From contig OY761536.1 in assembly GCA_963664605.1 (NCBI GenBank), positions 3,968,001 through 4,032,000 on the forward strand: a DNA stretch of 64,000 nucleotides. Reading direction: 5' to 3'. The position numbers were made by a program, and so were the translations under genes. Below, piece after piece: positions 40,622 through 48,599 of this stretch. The notes beneath the pieces were generated by a model. That model saw only the letters and a list, made by a program, of their open reading frames with translations. It did not search any database and was not told the DNA's origin. This DNA comes from JAHOYW01 sp963664605 (GTDB taxonomy: Bacteria; Verrucomicrobiota; Lentisphaeria; Victivallales; Victivallaceae). Numbering within the stretch: the first letter of the stretch is position 1; the number at the start of each line of letters is the position of its first letter.

Positions 40622-41545
40622 TTATTCCGCTTCACATTTTGTAACTGGATTTGTCTCTTTTGGTTTTGAAGCAAGACGGTATTCGTTTTCCATATATTTT
40701 GCAGTTACACCAATCATAAAATCATTATCCGGAGCGAGATTATTGCGTGCACCGTCCGGCGTTCCGGTAATCGAGAAAAAGGCCCAGCTGGCCGATTTCG
40801 GCGGCATGATGCCGCTTGCGTCAGCGGCGCTCATATAATAGGTCTTACCGTTAAGCTGAACAGAAAAGCTAAACTTGTCATAGGCAATTTCCTCAGCTTT
40901 ATCATTATGCAGCAGCAGTTTAAATACAATCGTATCCTCACGATTGAAACGAATAACCTCCCGCAGTTCAATCCTAAATTTTCCAAAATCGAAAAAGCGC
41001 TGATTTGCCGCGAGAATACTGTCCCGCAGGTCAGTAGGATAACGCTTTTTGAGGACATGATAAGCTTTAGCCATGTCGATAAGCGAAAGCAGCCGGGCCG
41101 GCGTTACTGCACCGGACTTTCCGGATAACGACGAACTACCGCCCGATCTTGCCGCGAAATTGACCGCCGCGAAAGCTTTTTTGTCATCCTGCCTGAGATA
41201 GAGGATATAAGTCCGGCGATTATAAATCACCGTCAGCGTTCCGGTCGCGCCTTTCTTCAGCGCAACGATATTGAAATAATATGATCCCGGCTTAGCCGCG
41301 ATCAAAAAATCCCCGCTGCCGTCCGCAGCCACATTGACTCCGGCGATTTTAGAAATTGCCGACGGAAATGTGACGGTAGTGACACCGTCGCCGAATTTTA
41401 CGTATATTTCGTAAATTTCTCCTTGCACCAGACGAAATTCCTGAAAGCGGTTGGTATCGCTAATTGATTTGGGAAGTTCTCTTGCCTGAACAGTGAACAG
41501 GCTTCCGCAGATTAATGCTAAAAATAATAGTTTACTTGTCTTCAT
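40622..41545 (-). CDS. VirB9/TrbG-like outer-channel protein
   Basis: A 307-residue exported protein with a Sec signal peptide (MKTSKLLFLALICGSLFTVQA, cut before Arg22). The N-terminal half has 'GEIYEIYVKFGDGVTTVTFP', 'DFLIAAKPGSYYFNI' and 'TLTVIYNRRTYILYLR', matching the pattern of the VirB9/TrbG/CagX N-terminal beta domain. The C-terminal half ('FRIELREVIRFNREDTIVFKLLLHN') is another beta-rich domain. Sequence similarity is weak, and the call rests on pattern and on position between the VirB8 pair and VirB10. An alternative is a generic periplasmic beta-sandwich accessory. Confidence 0.6.
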   Translation of the reverse strand: MKTSKLLFLALICGSLFTVQARELPKSISDTNRFQEFRLVQGEIYEIYVKFGDGVTTVTFPSAISKIAGVNVAADGSGDFLIAAKPGSYYFNIVALKKGATGTLTVIYNRRTYILYLRQDDKKAFAAVNFAARSGGSSSLSGKSGAVTPARLLSLIDMAKAYHVLKKRYPTDLRDSILAANQRFFDFGKFRIELREVIRFNREDTIVFKLLLHNDKAEEIAYDKFSFSVQLNGKTYYMSAADASGIMPPKSASWAFFSITGTPDGARNNLAPDNDFMIGVTAKYMENEYRLASKPKETNPVTKCEAE

Positions 41546-41559
41546 AATAAACAGTTCCT

Positions 41560-42138
41560 TTAATTTTGTTTTTTATAAGTGAAGTCGGAAACAATGAATG
41601 GATATAGAGCGTTTTTGCCGAGATCGAAATTAACGCTTAAACTCATGCTGAGCTTGAATTTGACCACCGAACTTTCCCGCCGTCCGCCAACCAGGCTGGA
41701 GCGCAGAAGCTGGCCTTCGATCTCCACAAATGATTTCCTGCTGTCCGCTTCCAATACTTTGATCCGGAGAATTTCGACTTTCTGGTGAATATCCCGGCTA
41801 CCGAAATCAGCCATATCATCTTTCAGAATATCCAGGGCTTTGTCACGCGCTTTCCCCACATACATTTCGTCAAACAGCGCCGGACGGTCAAGGCCGTTCG
41901 GGTTTCTCATCCAAAGCGCGTCCGTCGCCAGTTTCGCGGTGTATTCATAAAGCTGGATCAGCCGCTCTCTGCCGGCATATTTGCTGATATGATACGAATT
42001 GCGCCCGTCAATAACGATCAGCCGGTTATTGTCCCGGAGATGGTACATCAAAAGCGGTGATAAAAATGACAAAGGCAAATACAGGATCAGTAACCCGGAA
42101 AGCAGCCGGTTCTTATTGCGGTAGGAAGGATTGTTCAT
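41560..42138 (-). CDS. VirB8/TrbF-like inner-membrane channel protein, second paralogue
   Basis: 192 residues: a short cytoplasmic N-terminus, one membrane helix ('LLSGLLILYLPLSFLSPLLMY'), and a periplasmic domain of VirB8/TraE size. It resembles the protein encoded just upstream in layout (basic N-terminus, helix, 'RLIVIDGRNSYHI' versus 'RVIVLARDSSIYL', later 'FVEIEGQLLRSSLVGGRR' versus 'YYALVKGVLLRSGVYFGH'). The genes overlap by 4 bp. VirB8 dimers form the periplasmic collar of the channel; two diverged copies may make a hetero-oligomer, as in some TraE-type systems. Confidence 0.65.
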   Translation of the reverse strand: MNNPSYRNKNRLLSGLLILYLPLSFLSPLLMYHLRDNNRLIVIDGRNSYHISKYAGRERLIQLYEYTAKLATDALWMRNPNGLDRPALFDEMYVGKARDKALDILKDDMADFGSRDIHQKVEILRIKVLEADSRKSFVEIEGQLLRSSLVGGRRESSVVKFKLSMSLSVNFDLGKNALYPFIVSDFTYKKQN

Positions 42139-42734
42139 TTTTGTTCCTCCTCCCAGTAACGCATTCCAGCTACTTTGAACGGCAGTTCGGTATCAGTATT
42201 ACTTCGTTCTAGTCGCATCATCAAAGCAAAATCACGCCGATGAAGATAAGAATGTCCGAAATAGACGCCGCTTCTGAGCAGAACGCCTTTAACCAGTGCA
42301 TAATATTGCCCTTTGACCAGTGCAAATTCTACCTTAGCAGACTCGATTTCCTGATATACGCGGCGTTTTTCAAACATTTCCTGAGTATCGTTGAGGTAGC
42401 CTTTGGCCTGTCCCTGTCCGCGTTTTGTGAATACAAAGGCGAGCGCCTGTTCATTTCTGACGTCATAACGCCGTGAAAGCAGCGCGTATGTTGCCCGAAG
42501 CGCCACATCTTCAATTACCCGCCCGGACTCCACTGGAGCGGAATTGCCAAGATAAATGCTTGAATCACGTGCCAGTACAATTACCCGGTCCGGCATAGTC
42601 ATATACTGCTGGACGAAAAAAAGTCCGGTCAACAGAAAAGTGACGCAAAATAGATGAAAGATAATCCAGCCGCTCATGATCCGACGTTCCCGCCGTACCA
42701 GTTCGTACATGTTTAATTTTTTTCTAACAGTCAT
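42135..42734 (-). CDS. VirB8/TrbF-like inner-membrane channel protein, first paralogue
   Basis: 199 residues: basic cytoplasmic start ('KKLNMYELVRRERRIMSG'), one membrane helix ('WIIFHLFCVTFLLTGLFFV'), and a periplasmic domain with 'RVIVLARDSSIYLGN' and 'VALRATYALLSRRYDVRNEQ'. This fits VirB8/TrbF/TraE proteins. It is the first gene of the block from here down to virB10. The start (42734) is preceded by AAAAAAGGAGTTTAT as ribosome site. A strong inverted repeat sits just in front of that. It overlaps its paralogue by 4 bp. Confidence 0.65.
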   Translation of the reverse strand: MTVRKKLNMYELVRRERRIMSGWIIFHLFCVTFLLTGLFFVQQYMTMPDRVIVLARDSSIYLGNSAPVESGRVIEDVALRATYALLSRRYDVRNEQALAFVFTKRGQGQAKGYLNDTQEMFEKRRVYQEIESAKVEFALVKGQYYALVKGVLLRSGVYFGHSYLHRRDFALMMRLERSNTDTELPFKVAGMRYWEEEQK

Positions 42735-42752
42735 AGATAAACTCCTTTTTTA

Positions 42753-42783
42753 GTCTTCCCGTCGACCAGGCGAACGGGAAGAC
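42753..42783. repeat. Perfect 10-bp inverted repeat in front of the virB8-like genes
   Basis: GTCTTCCCGT and ACGGGAAGAC are separated by 11 bases. On the minus strand TAAAAAAGGAG, the ribosome site of the first VirB8-like gene, follows directly. There is no T-run, so it is not a terminator in that direction. It may stabilise or regulate the mRNA, or be a protein-binding site shared with the opposite-strand lipoprotein gene at 42814. Confidence 0.6.
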
Positions 42784-42813
42784 CCGTTTATAACCCTTAA
42801 CCGGAGAATAGAA

Positions 42814-43053
42814 ATGAAAAACACCGTCTACATCGCCATTGTGTCCGCAATCCTGACAATCACCTTTGCCGGGTGCGGCGAATCGAAAGAATCCAGACGA
42901 AATATCAAAGTTATCGCCCGTGAAGCCGAAGCACGGCGCATCACCCGCAAACAAGCTGAACTCGAACGCCAGCGAAAGATCAAAGAAGCCCGCAAATGGC
43001 ATTGCATTCAGATGGAAGCTTACGAAAAATCCATGACGCAAAAGAAAAAGTAA
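42814..43053 (+). CDS. Small antisense-encoded lipoprotein, candidate entry-exclusion factor
   Basis: 79 residues on the plus strand, opposite to all surrounding secretion genes. 'MKNTVYIAIVSAILTITFAG' with Cys21 is a clean lipoprotein signal (FAGC). The mature part is strongly charged and helical ('ARRITRKQAELERQRKIKEA'). GGAG lies upstream of the ATG at a suitable distance. Small lipoproteins near VirB5/VirB6 (TrbK, Eex) block redundant entry of the same element, and the position between virB6 and virB8 fits that. A minus-strand frame covering the same region (42724-43065) has an unnatural Phe-rich composition and is rejected. Confidence 0.65.
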   Translation: MKNTVYIAIVSAILTITFAGCGESKESRRNIKVIAREAEARRITRKQAELERQRKIKEARKWHCIQMEAYEKSMTQKKK

Positions 43054-43061
43054 AAATCCTG

Positions 43062-44018
43062 TCATTTTGTATTAGCTCCTTTATTTTTGTCCGCAGTGCG
43101 GGACATTGTATCGGAAACGGATTTGCCGAAATTTTTCCCCATGCTTTGTCCGGCTTTGGATACCGACATGATATTTGAGGCAGTATTGAGTGTCATCGCC
43201 ATAGCGTTTCCAATTCCGCTTCCCCGGAAAAGTGATATACACGCCCACGGAATCCCGACATACATCACAATGCAAAGCAGAACGAAGACACAGACAAATG
43301 AAAACAGTGCCCCTGCGGCTCCGGCGACGACCACTATCGCAGCCGGAGTCGAAGCCGCGAGAACTGACAAAGCGCCTGTTGTCGCGCCGGAAGCCCCGAC
43401 CGCAGATGCCGCTGCCGCCGCCATTCCGGTGTGTTCCCACAACTGGCAGATGGTCCACAACATGGTCAAATCACCGAACACCATGCAAAGCGGCAGCATT
43501 ACGAAACCGAAGGTCATGGTCAGGAAATTCACGCCGATTGATTTGGTTTCCGGGATCGTCAGCATGGCGATGAAGATTGGCGACAAGGTTTTTAGGATCA
43601 GGAAAAACCCGCAGCAAACAAGGATCATAGCGTCCCGGATGAACTTTCCAACCCAGATGCCGCCGCGATACAGCAAATTAGACAAACTGACCACCACCGC
43701 CTCATACCATGATCCCTCTATTTCCACCGCGAGCATGACTTTCACCGCTTCCTCAACCCGGCGCCCGGCATCGATTCCCCAGGACAGCATGCCCTTAAAA
43801 AGGCGGTCTCCCATCGCCGGAAACAGCGCGATCAGTACCACTGCCAGCAGCACGCCAGCCAGATATTTTAGCCCGAGGTATTCTCCGAACTGCTGATAAT
43901 TCCGGAAAACCGAAATAAAGATCAGGAGCAGCGCGAAACAGATACAGACATTGTGCATCTGCTCAAGCGTGTCGAGAATCACTTGATTGACATTTTGAAA
44001 AGTTACATTACCGCTCAT
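43062..44018 (-). CDS. trbL: VirB6/TrbL-like polytopic channel protein
   Basis: A 318-residue protein with about seven hydrophobic helices. A central region, 'GFFLILKTLSPIFIAMLTIPETK', is followed by 'LPLCMVFGDLTMLWTICQLW' and an Ala/Gly-rich segment (200-235, 'AAAASAVGASGATTGALSV'). This is the general picture of the TrbL/VirB6 integral-membrane subunit, with a polar C-terminal tail ('QSMGKNFGKSVSDTMSRTAD'). It lies directly downstream of the VirB5/TrbJ-like gene with a 3-bp gap, the standard J-L order. It would form the inner-membrane path for the transferred DNA. Confidence 0.75.
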   Translation of the reverse strand: MSGNVTFQNVNQVILDTLEQMHNVCICFALLLIFISVFRNYQQFGEYLGLKYLAGVLLAVVLIALFPAMGDRLFKGMLSWGIDAGRRVEEAVKVMLAVEIEGSWYEAVVVSLSNLLYRGGIWVGKFIRDAMILVCCGFFLILKTLSPIFIAMLTIPETKSIGVNFLTMTFGFVMLPLCMVFGDLTMLWTICQLWEHTGMAAAAASAVGASGATTGALSVLAASTPAAIVVVAGAAGALFSFVCVFVLLCIVMYVGIPWACISLFRGSGIGNAMAMTLNTASNIMSVSKAGQSMGKNFGKSVSDTMSRTADKNKGANTK

Positions 44019-44021
44019 AGA

Positions 44022-44885
44022 TCACCTGTTGATGAAATTTTTGATGAAGTTATTGCCTATGGAACCTTTCGATTCCAATGCGGAAACGCCGCTTTCATTG
44101 ATCTGCCGGGCATCGTAAATGCTTTTCGCTTTTTTCAAGTCAGCCTCGTCAAGCCGCAGGTTATCTGAATACATCTGCTGTGCAACCATTGCGGAATGCA
44201 TGGTCTGCGTCGCCAGCAGTTGCCCGAGCGTATTGGATTGCCAAATACCGTTTTTATAAGCGGCATGCTGGAGCTCGGTCATATTTGAATTACGTCCGTT
44301 AAATTTCTGATCTTCCCGGTTCAGGCTTTGGAGCTGAAGCAGCGCTTTCGGCCCCCACTCGGACATGAATTTGTGAACAGCCAGTGCGCCTTTCTGGGTT
44401 TTCGCCAAGTTTTCGGAGCGTTGCACTTCAGCATCCGCCAGTGAATAATCCACCTGCCGGAGCATGTATTCGATATTTCCGGTATTAGCTACTTTGGAAT
44501 CAGCCATATCCAAGGCCTCACGGGTAATGTTCATTGCCGCTGTGATCTCATGTTCATGCCAGAATTCGCTGTTCATGTAGGAAATAAGTTTTTGCGGGTC
44601 GCCGATATATTTCGATATATGCATGGCGGTATCGTACATATCCTTGCAGGTGGAATAAGTATCATTAGCGATTTTGAGCGTGTCGATGCCAGTTTTCAGA
44701 ATTTGTCCGGTCTTACCCAACTGGCTTATCTGGTAATCAATATCCATCTGTTGATACAGTTCGTCCTGTATCGCTTTGACGGTATCATGGATATACAACA
44801 CACTGTCATGCACGGCATAAGTTGCCCATGTTGCCGGCGCTAAGAAAAACGCCAAAAATAATAGAAAAAATTTATATTTTCGCAT
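44022..44885 (-). CDS. trbJ: VirB5/TrbJ-like periplasmic protein
   Basis: 287 residues with a signal peptide (MRKYKFFLLFLAFFLAPATW, cut after Ala21). The remainder is almost entirely helical: 'HDTVKAIQDELYQQMDIDYQ', 'ISQLGKTGQILKTGIDTLKI', and 'TMHSAMVAQQMYSDNLR' near the end. TrbJ/VirB5 proteins are helical, exported, and encoded just before TrbL, as here. They act at the pilus tip or in assembly. Similarity is by pattern and position rather than a strong motif. The preceding gene is a small lipoprotein, possibly TrbK-like. Confidence 0.65.
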   Translation of the reverse strand: MRKYKFFLLFLAFFLAPATWATYAVHDSVLYIHDTVKAIQDELYQQMDIDYQISQLGKTGQILKTGIDTLKIANDTYSTCKDMYDTAMHISKYIGDPQKLISYMNSEFWHEHEITAAMNITREALDMADSKVANTGNIEYMLRQVDYSLADAEVQRSENLAKTQKGALAVHKFMSEWGPKALLQLQSLNREDQKFNGRNSNMTELQHAAYKNGIWQSNTLGQLLATQTMHSAMVAQQMYSDNLRLDEADLKKAKSIYDARQINESGVSALESKGSIGNNFIKNFINR

Positions 44886-44896
44886 AAGTCGCCCCC

Positions 44897-45346
44897 TTAT
44901 TCCGTTACCGAAAGTGAAATCGAGGATGGAACATATTTCACGCCGTTATTTGGATATTGAACTGGAAGCTCGTAAATCCGGCTTCGAGTTATTTCGCCTT
45001 CTTCAGCTTTATGAAGTTTCTGGTAGAGCCAGTAAAGTTCCTTGGCGGAATTAGACCGCCCGAGATCGTAGCCCGCTTTGTACTCTTTGGCTTTTTCTTC
45101 TTTAAAGCCGTTTTCAATAAACTGCCCAAGCAGGAACGCTCCCGCCGCGGCCGCGCCGGTCGCCGCAAGCCGGGTACCGTCATCCTCGTTTTTAGTCATA
45201 TAGGAGCCGGCGAGCGCTCCGCCCAGCCCCAGTGCTGGAGCAAGGAGCTGGGAAGCTTGCGTTTTCGCGATCTGCGTGGATGAACAAGCGCAAAACAACA
45301 TCCCGACAGCAGCCGTGGTAAATATTGTGAAAATCAATCGTTTCAT
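44897..45346 (-). CDS. Lipoprotein with glycine-zipper-like segment
   Basis: 149 residues. The N-terminus 'TAAVGMLFCACSSTQ' has a lipoprotein signal with modified Cys21 (FCAC). It is followed by an Ala/Gly-rich segment ('LLAPALGLGGALAGSYM', 'LAATGAAAAGAFLLGQF') that could insert into or oligomerise in a membrane, and a polar C-terminus ending 'ISLSVTE'. It lies between the giant coiled-coil gene and trbJ with short gaps (17 and 11 bp). It may be a VirB7-like pore lipoprotein or an entry-exclusion factor. The family is not recognised. Confidence 0.6.
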   Translation of the reverse strand: MKRLIFTIFTTAAVGMLFCACSSTQIAKTQASQLLAPALGLGGALAGSYMTKNEDDGTRLAATGAAAAGAFLLGQFIENGFKEEKAKEYKAGYDLGRSNSAKELYWLYQKLHKAEEGEITRSRIYELPVQYPNNGVKYVPSSISLSVTE

Positions 45347-45363
45347 AATAAAATCCTTTTTAT

Positions 45364-48300
45364 TTAGTTGAGATTGGAGTCAAGGGCGGCGTCTGGACTG
45401 ACACGCATATCACGGGTATCAGCCGGAACTTCCTTAACTTGTGAACCTGGAAGTGAGTAAGAAGCTCCGCTTCCGCCAGTAGCGGCCCGTTGCTGATATG
45501 CAAGATTGTTAATGGTCGAACGCAGGTTCTCAAACTGAGTGTCGGTCTCAAATTTCAGTTTGTCGAGTTTATCCGCAGTGCTTTTATCCAGATTGCCGAC
45601 TAATTCCTTGTGAGAAGCATCCATCGTTACCAGAAGTGTTTTAAGTTCAGAATCTCCACTTTCCCGTTCATCTCTAAGAGTTTCAACGAAAGCCAGCACC
45701 TGATTTTTCAGTTCGTCAAGCTGTTTTTGGACGGCCGCAGTTTGATTGGACGCATCGCTTTTCGCCTCTTCCAGCAATTTGAGATACTTTTCTTCTGTAG
45801 AGAGCAAATCATCCTTAAGCTGTTTAATCTGCAGATCTGTGGATGAACGAAGCTCCGAGAGTTCCGTTTTCAGCAATGCTATTTCTTTTTCGTGTTCGGC
45901 GAATTCCGATTCGTCATGCCGGATCGTGATAGCAAATTCAATATCAGTCAGTTCATTCCTGAGCTTCAAAAGTTCCGTCAGAAGACGAGTTCTGGTCGTT
46001 TCCTTTGCGGAAGTATCCAGTCCGGCATTTGCCATATTCTGGATTTCCAAGTCAAGATCGGCTATCTCTTTTTCCTTAGCCTGGATTTGCGCTTCAAAAT
46101 CTTTCTTCAAAGCTTCCAGTTTTTCATCGGAATAGACCGCGTATCTGATCCGGTTTTCGAGATTTGTTAGCCGTTCGGTCACAGATTTATCTATTTCCGT
46201 AATCTGAAGCTGCAAATTGTCGATAGATTTTTGCGTCGCGGTCTGATGGGCGGCAAGCTGTTCTTTGACGGAAGAAAGTTCGATATAGATATTTTTGACT
46301 TCGTCATCGAGTTTATCAACTGTAAAATCAATCTGCCCTTGAAGCGTGTTAACATCTTCTTTATGTTTATCTTCCAGTGCGGAAACGTCTTCCTTAACAG
46401 AAGCAATTTTTACATTTATAGCCGCGCATTCAGCTTTGTATTTAGCGTCAAAGTCAGCGATTTCCTTTTCAATAGCTTCCTTGTCTTTTTCATGCGTAAC
46501 TTTCAGAATCTCTATTCGAGCATAGTAATCCGCCTGTTTTTCCCGAAGCTCGGAAATTTTTTCATATAGGTCACGGTCAGTTTCGGAAAGCTTGAAAATT
46601 TCGTTTTCAAGTTTAGTATTGATATCTGAAAGCTGGTCTTTCAGATCGGCAGTTGCGTCTTTATACTTGTTGTCAAGAGCCAGCATATCCTGACGGATAT
46701 CGGCAACTTCCAGATTGATTTTTTCATCCAGGGACGCCCGGACCGCAGCCAACTCCTTTTGGAGCGTGGTCACATCCTGCGCATGGCTTTCCTTGAGATT
46801 ATTCAGCGTATTCTGCTGTGTCAACTGTTGGAGGCGGAGCGTGTCAATCTGTTCTTTGAGTTCCTTATCGCCGTCACTGTAATCACGCGCTAACTGCATC
46901 AGGCCGAAACTGATTGAGTCAAGTTCATTATTGATTTGTGAAACTTTATCCGCATAAGTCGAATTCAGGTTATTTATCTGCTGAGTTAAAGCACTTACAT
47001 CCGAATCATGTTTAGTTTGAAGCTGTTCATATCTTGCTGTTGATTCAGCGCGAAGTGCCGCCACATCCTTATTATGTTCGGACTCCAGAAGCGCCAAGGC
47101 ATTTTTTTGTGCTGTTTGCTGCTGGGTAAGCAAGTCGATTTTACCCTGCAATATACTGTCCGCGTCATTAGAATCCCGTACAGCCTGAGTAAGCTGAATA
47201 TTGGTCTGATTTAAAGCGGCAGTTAACGAATCCACTAAGAGCCGATAGCGGGAATCAAGATCGGAAATACTCTGCTCAAACAGTTTTACATCTGCGTTGT
47301 GTTGGGCCAGAAGCTGACTGTCCGCCGTTTCAATTTTATTTTCGAGTTCCGCAATATCACGATTGTGTCCGCTAGTCAGCTTGAAAAGTTCACTTTGAAG
47401 CGAAGTCTGTCCGCTAGTCAGCTTGTCAACTTTAGACTGCAAAGCGCTGTCAGCTGATGTATAATCGCTAATTGCCGCAGCCAGCTCGTTATTGGTTTTG
47501 ATTAACTCCGTATTAAGTCTGGTGGCTTCGGTTTCATATTTCGTATCGACATTGTCTATTGAATTTTCAAGCCGTTCGACGTCCGCCGTGTGTTCCGTGC
47601 GGATCAGTTCAGTTTTGGCGTCAATCTGGTCTTGAAGAGCAGTCAGCTCGCTATTATGTTTCTGTTCGGCAAGATTTAACTGCTGCTGAAGTGAATCCTG
47701 CTGGTTTTCCAGAGAAACAATCAACGTTTTCAACTGTTGGTCAGCGGCAAGGAATTTGGCATCCATCGCTTCCAAGTCGCTACTAATTGCCGCCACATCA
47801 CTTTTGATGTTCGCTACTTCCAAAGCATATTTGGAATCCAGATTGCTGATCTTAAGATTTAGCATTTCAATATCTTTCTCATAGGCGATTCTGAGCACCT
47901 CAAGCTGGGCAAGATATTCCGCCTGCTGCCGCTCCAGGCGGGCGACATTGTACTGCAGTTCCGCAACCAGAGAATGAATTTCGTCTTTAAAATCCTGAAT
48001 CTGTTTTAGTAGCGCCGCCTGATCGCTATCATGCTTTATTATCAGGTCGTTGAGTTGCGTCTGGAGCGTACCGATCTGACCTTCAAGTTCAGCGGTGCGG
48101 GTATTCAACTCCCCGTTTAAATCATTTCGCAATGCGTCTAAATCCATGTTCAACTGGCTTTGCAGCGCGGTGAGATCATCTCCGGGGGCATCCCAGATTA
48201 TACACAGGAAACTCATAATCTTTTTCTGGTCATAAGTGTTTTCCAGCCGGAAGGAATAAGTTCCAGCCTGGGAAATCGTCTCCGTATATAGGAAAGGGAA

Positions 48301-48585
48301 CATATCCGTCGCGGAGCTGTCGCCTGCTGTTATATAGTGAGAAGGGGTATTCATCAAGGCTCTTCCATCAGGATGATACAAAGTCATGGAAAAGCCCATG
48401 TTCGATCCCCCCTGATGACCATAACCTGTGGCGATAAAGCTTGCCGTCATGCCGACATATTCAGCGGGAATAGCAATATCAGCAGACTGGGAAGCCGGGT
48501 TGCCGTAAATAATTTTCGCCGCAAAACTGTTGACCCCAGCTATCATTAACAAAGCCGTTATAAAAATAAATAATTTTCGTTGCAT
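45364..48585 (-). CDS. Giant secreted coiled-coil protein inside the secretion operon
   Basis: 1073 residues with a signal peptide (MQRKLFIFITALLMIAGVNS, cut near Ala22). Residues of about 23-135 form a beta-rich domain ('SADIAIPAEYVGMTASFIAT', 'MFPFLYTETISQAGTYSFRL') resembling jelly-roll/galactose-binding folds. From about 140 to 1030 the protein is one long heptad-patterned coiled coil with repeated 'LxxxHxxDVAxLxxxI' and 'LQxQLxxLxxxH' units. The C-terminus is Ser/Gly-rich. It lies between the VirB4-like gene and the TrbJ side of the cluster, with gaps of under 20 bp, so it should be made with the channel. Its size and shape suggest an extracellular fibre for mating-pair contact or a periplasm-spanning strut. 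No family match is claimed. Confidence 0.7.
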   Translation of the reverse strand: MQRKLFIFITALLMIAGVNSFAAKIIYGNPASQSADIAIPAEYVGMTASFIATGYGHQGGSNMGFSMTLYHPDGRALMNTPSHYITAGDSSATDMFPFLYTETISQAGTYSFRLENTYDQKKIMSFLCIIWDAPGDDLTALQSQLNMDLDALRNDLNGELNTRTAELEGQIGTLQTQLNDLIIKHDSDQAALLKQIQDFKDEIHSLVAELQYNVARLERQQAEYLAQLEVLRIAYEKDIEMLNLKISNLDSKYALEVANIKSDVAAISSDLEAMDAKFLAADQQLKTLIVSLENQQDSLQQQLNLAEQKHNSELTALQDQIDAKTELIRTEHTADVERLENSIDNVDTKYETEATRLNTELIKTNNELAAAISDYTSADSALQSKVDKLTSGQTSLQSELFKLTSGHNRDIAELENKIETADSQLLAQHNADVKLFEQSISDLDSRYRLLVDSLTAALNQTNIQLTQAVRDSNDADSILQGKIDLLTQQQTAQKNALALLESEHNKDVAALRAESTARYEQLQTKHDSDVSALTQQINNLNSTYADKVSQINNELDSISFGLMQLARDYSDGDKELKEQIDTLRLQQLTQQNTLNNLKESHAQDVTTLQKELAAVRASLDEKINLEVADIRQDMLALDNKYKDATADLKDQLSDINTKLENEIFKLSETDRDLYEKISELREKQADYYARIEILKVTHEKDKEAIEKEIADFDAKYKAECAAINVKIASVKEDVSALEDKHKEDVNTLQGQIDFTVDKLDDEVKNIYIELSSVKEQLAAHQTATQKSIDNLQLQITEIDKSVTERLTNLENRIRYAVYSDEKLEALKKDFEAQIQAKEKEIADLDLEIQNMANAGLDTSAKETTRTRLLTELLKLRNELTDIEFAITIRHDESEFAEHEKEIALLKTELSELRSSTDLQIKQLKDDLLSTEEKYLKLLEEAKSDASNQTAAVQKQLDELKNQVLAFVETLRDERESGDSELKTLLVTMDASHKELVGNLDKSTADKLDKLKFETDTQFENLRSTINNLAYQQRAATGGSGASYSLPGSQVKEVPADTRDMRVSPDAALDSNLN

Positions 48586-48599
48586 ATTTTTGTTATCCT

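Noticed and set aside
42724..43065. 113-codon minus-strand frame between the virB8- and virB6-like genes
   Set aside because: Its Phe/Gly-rich composition is that of an antisense shadow of a charged plus-strand gene; the plus-strand lipoprotein has a signal sequence and ribosome site.
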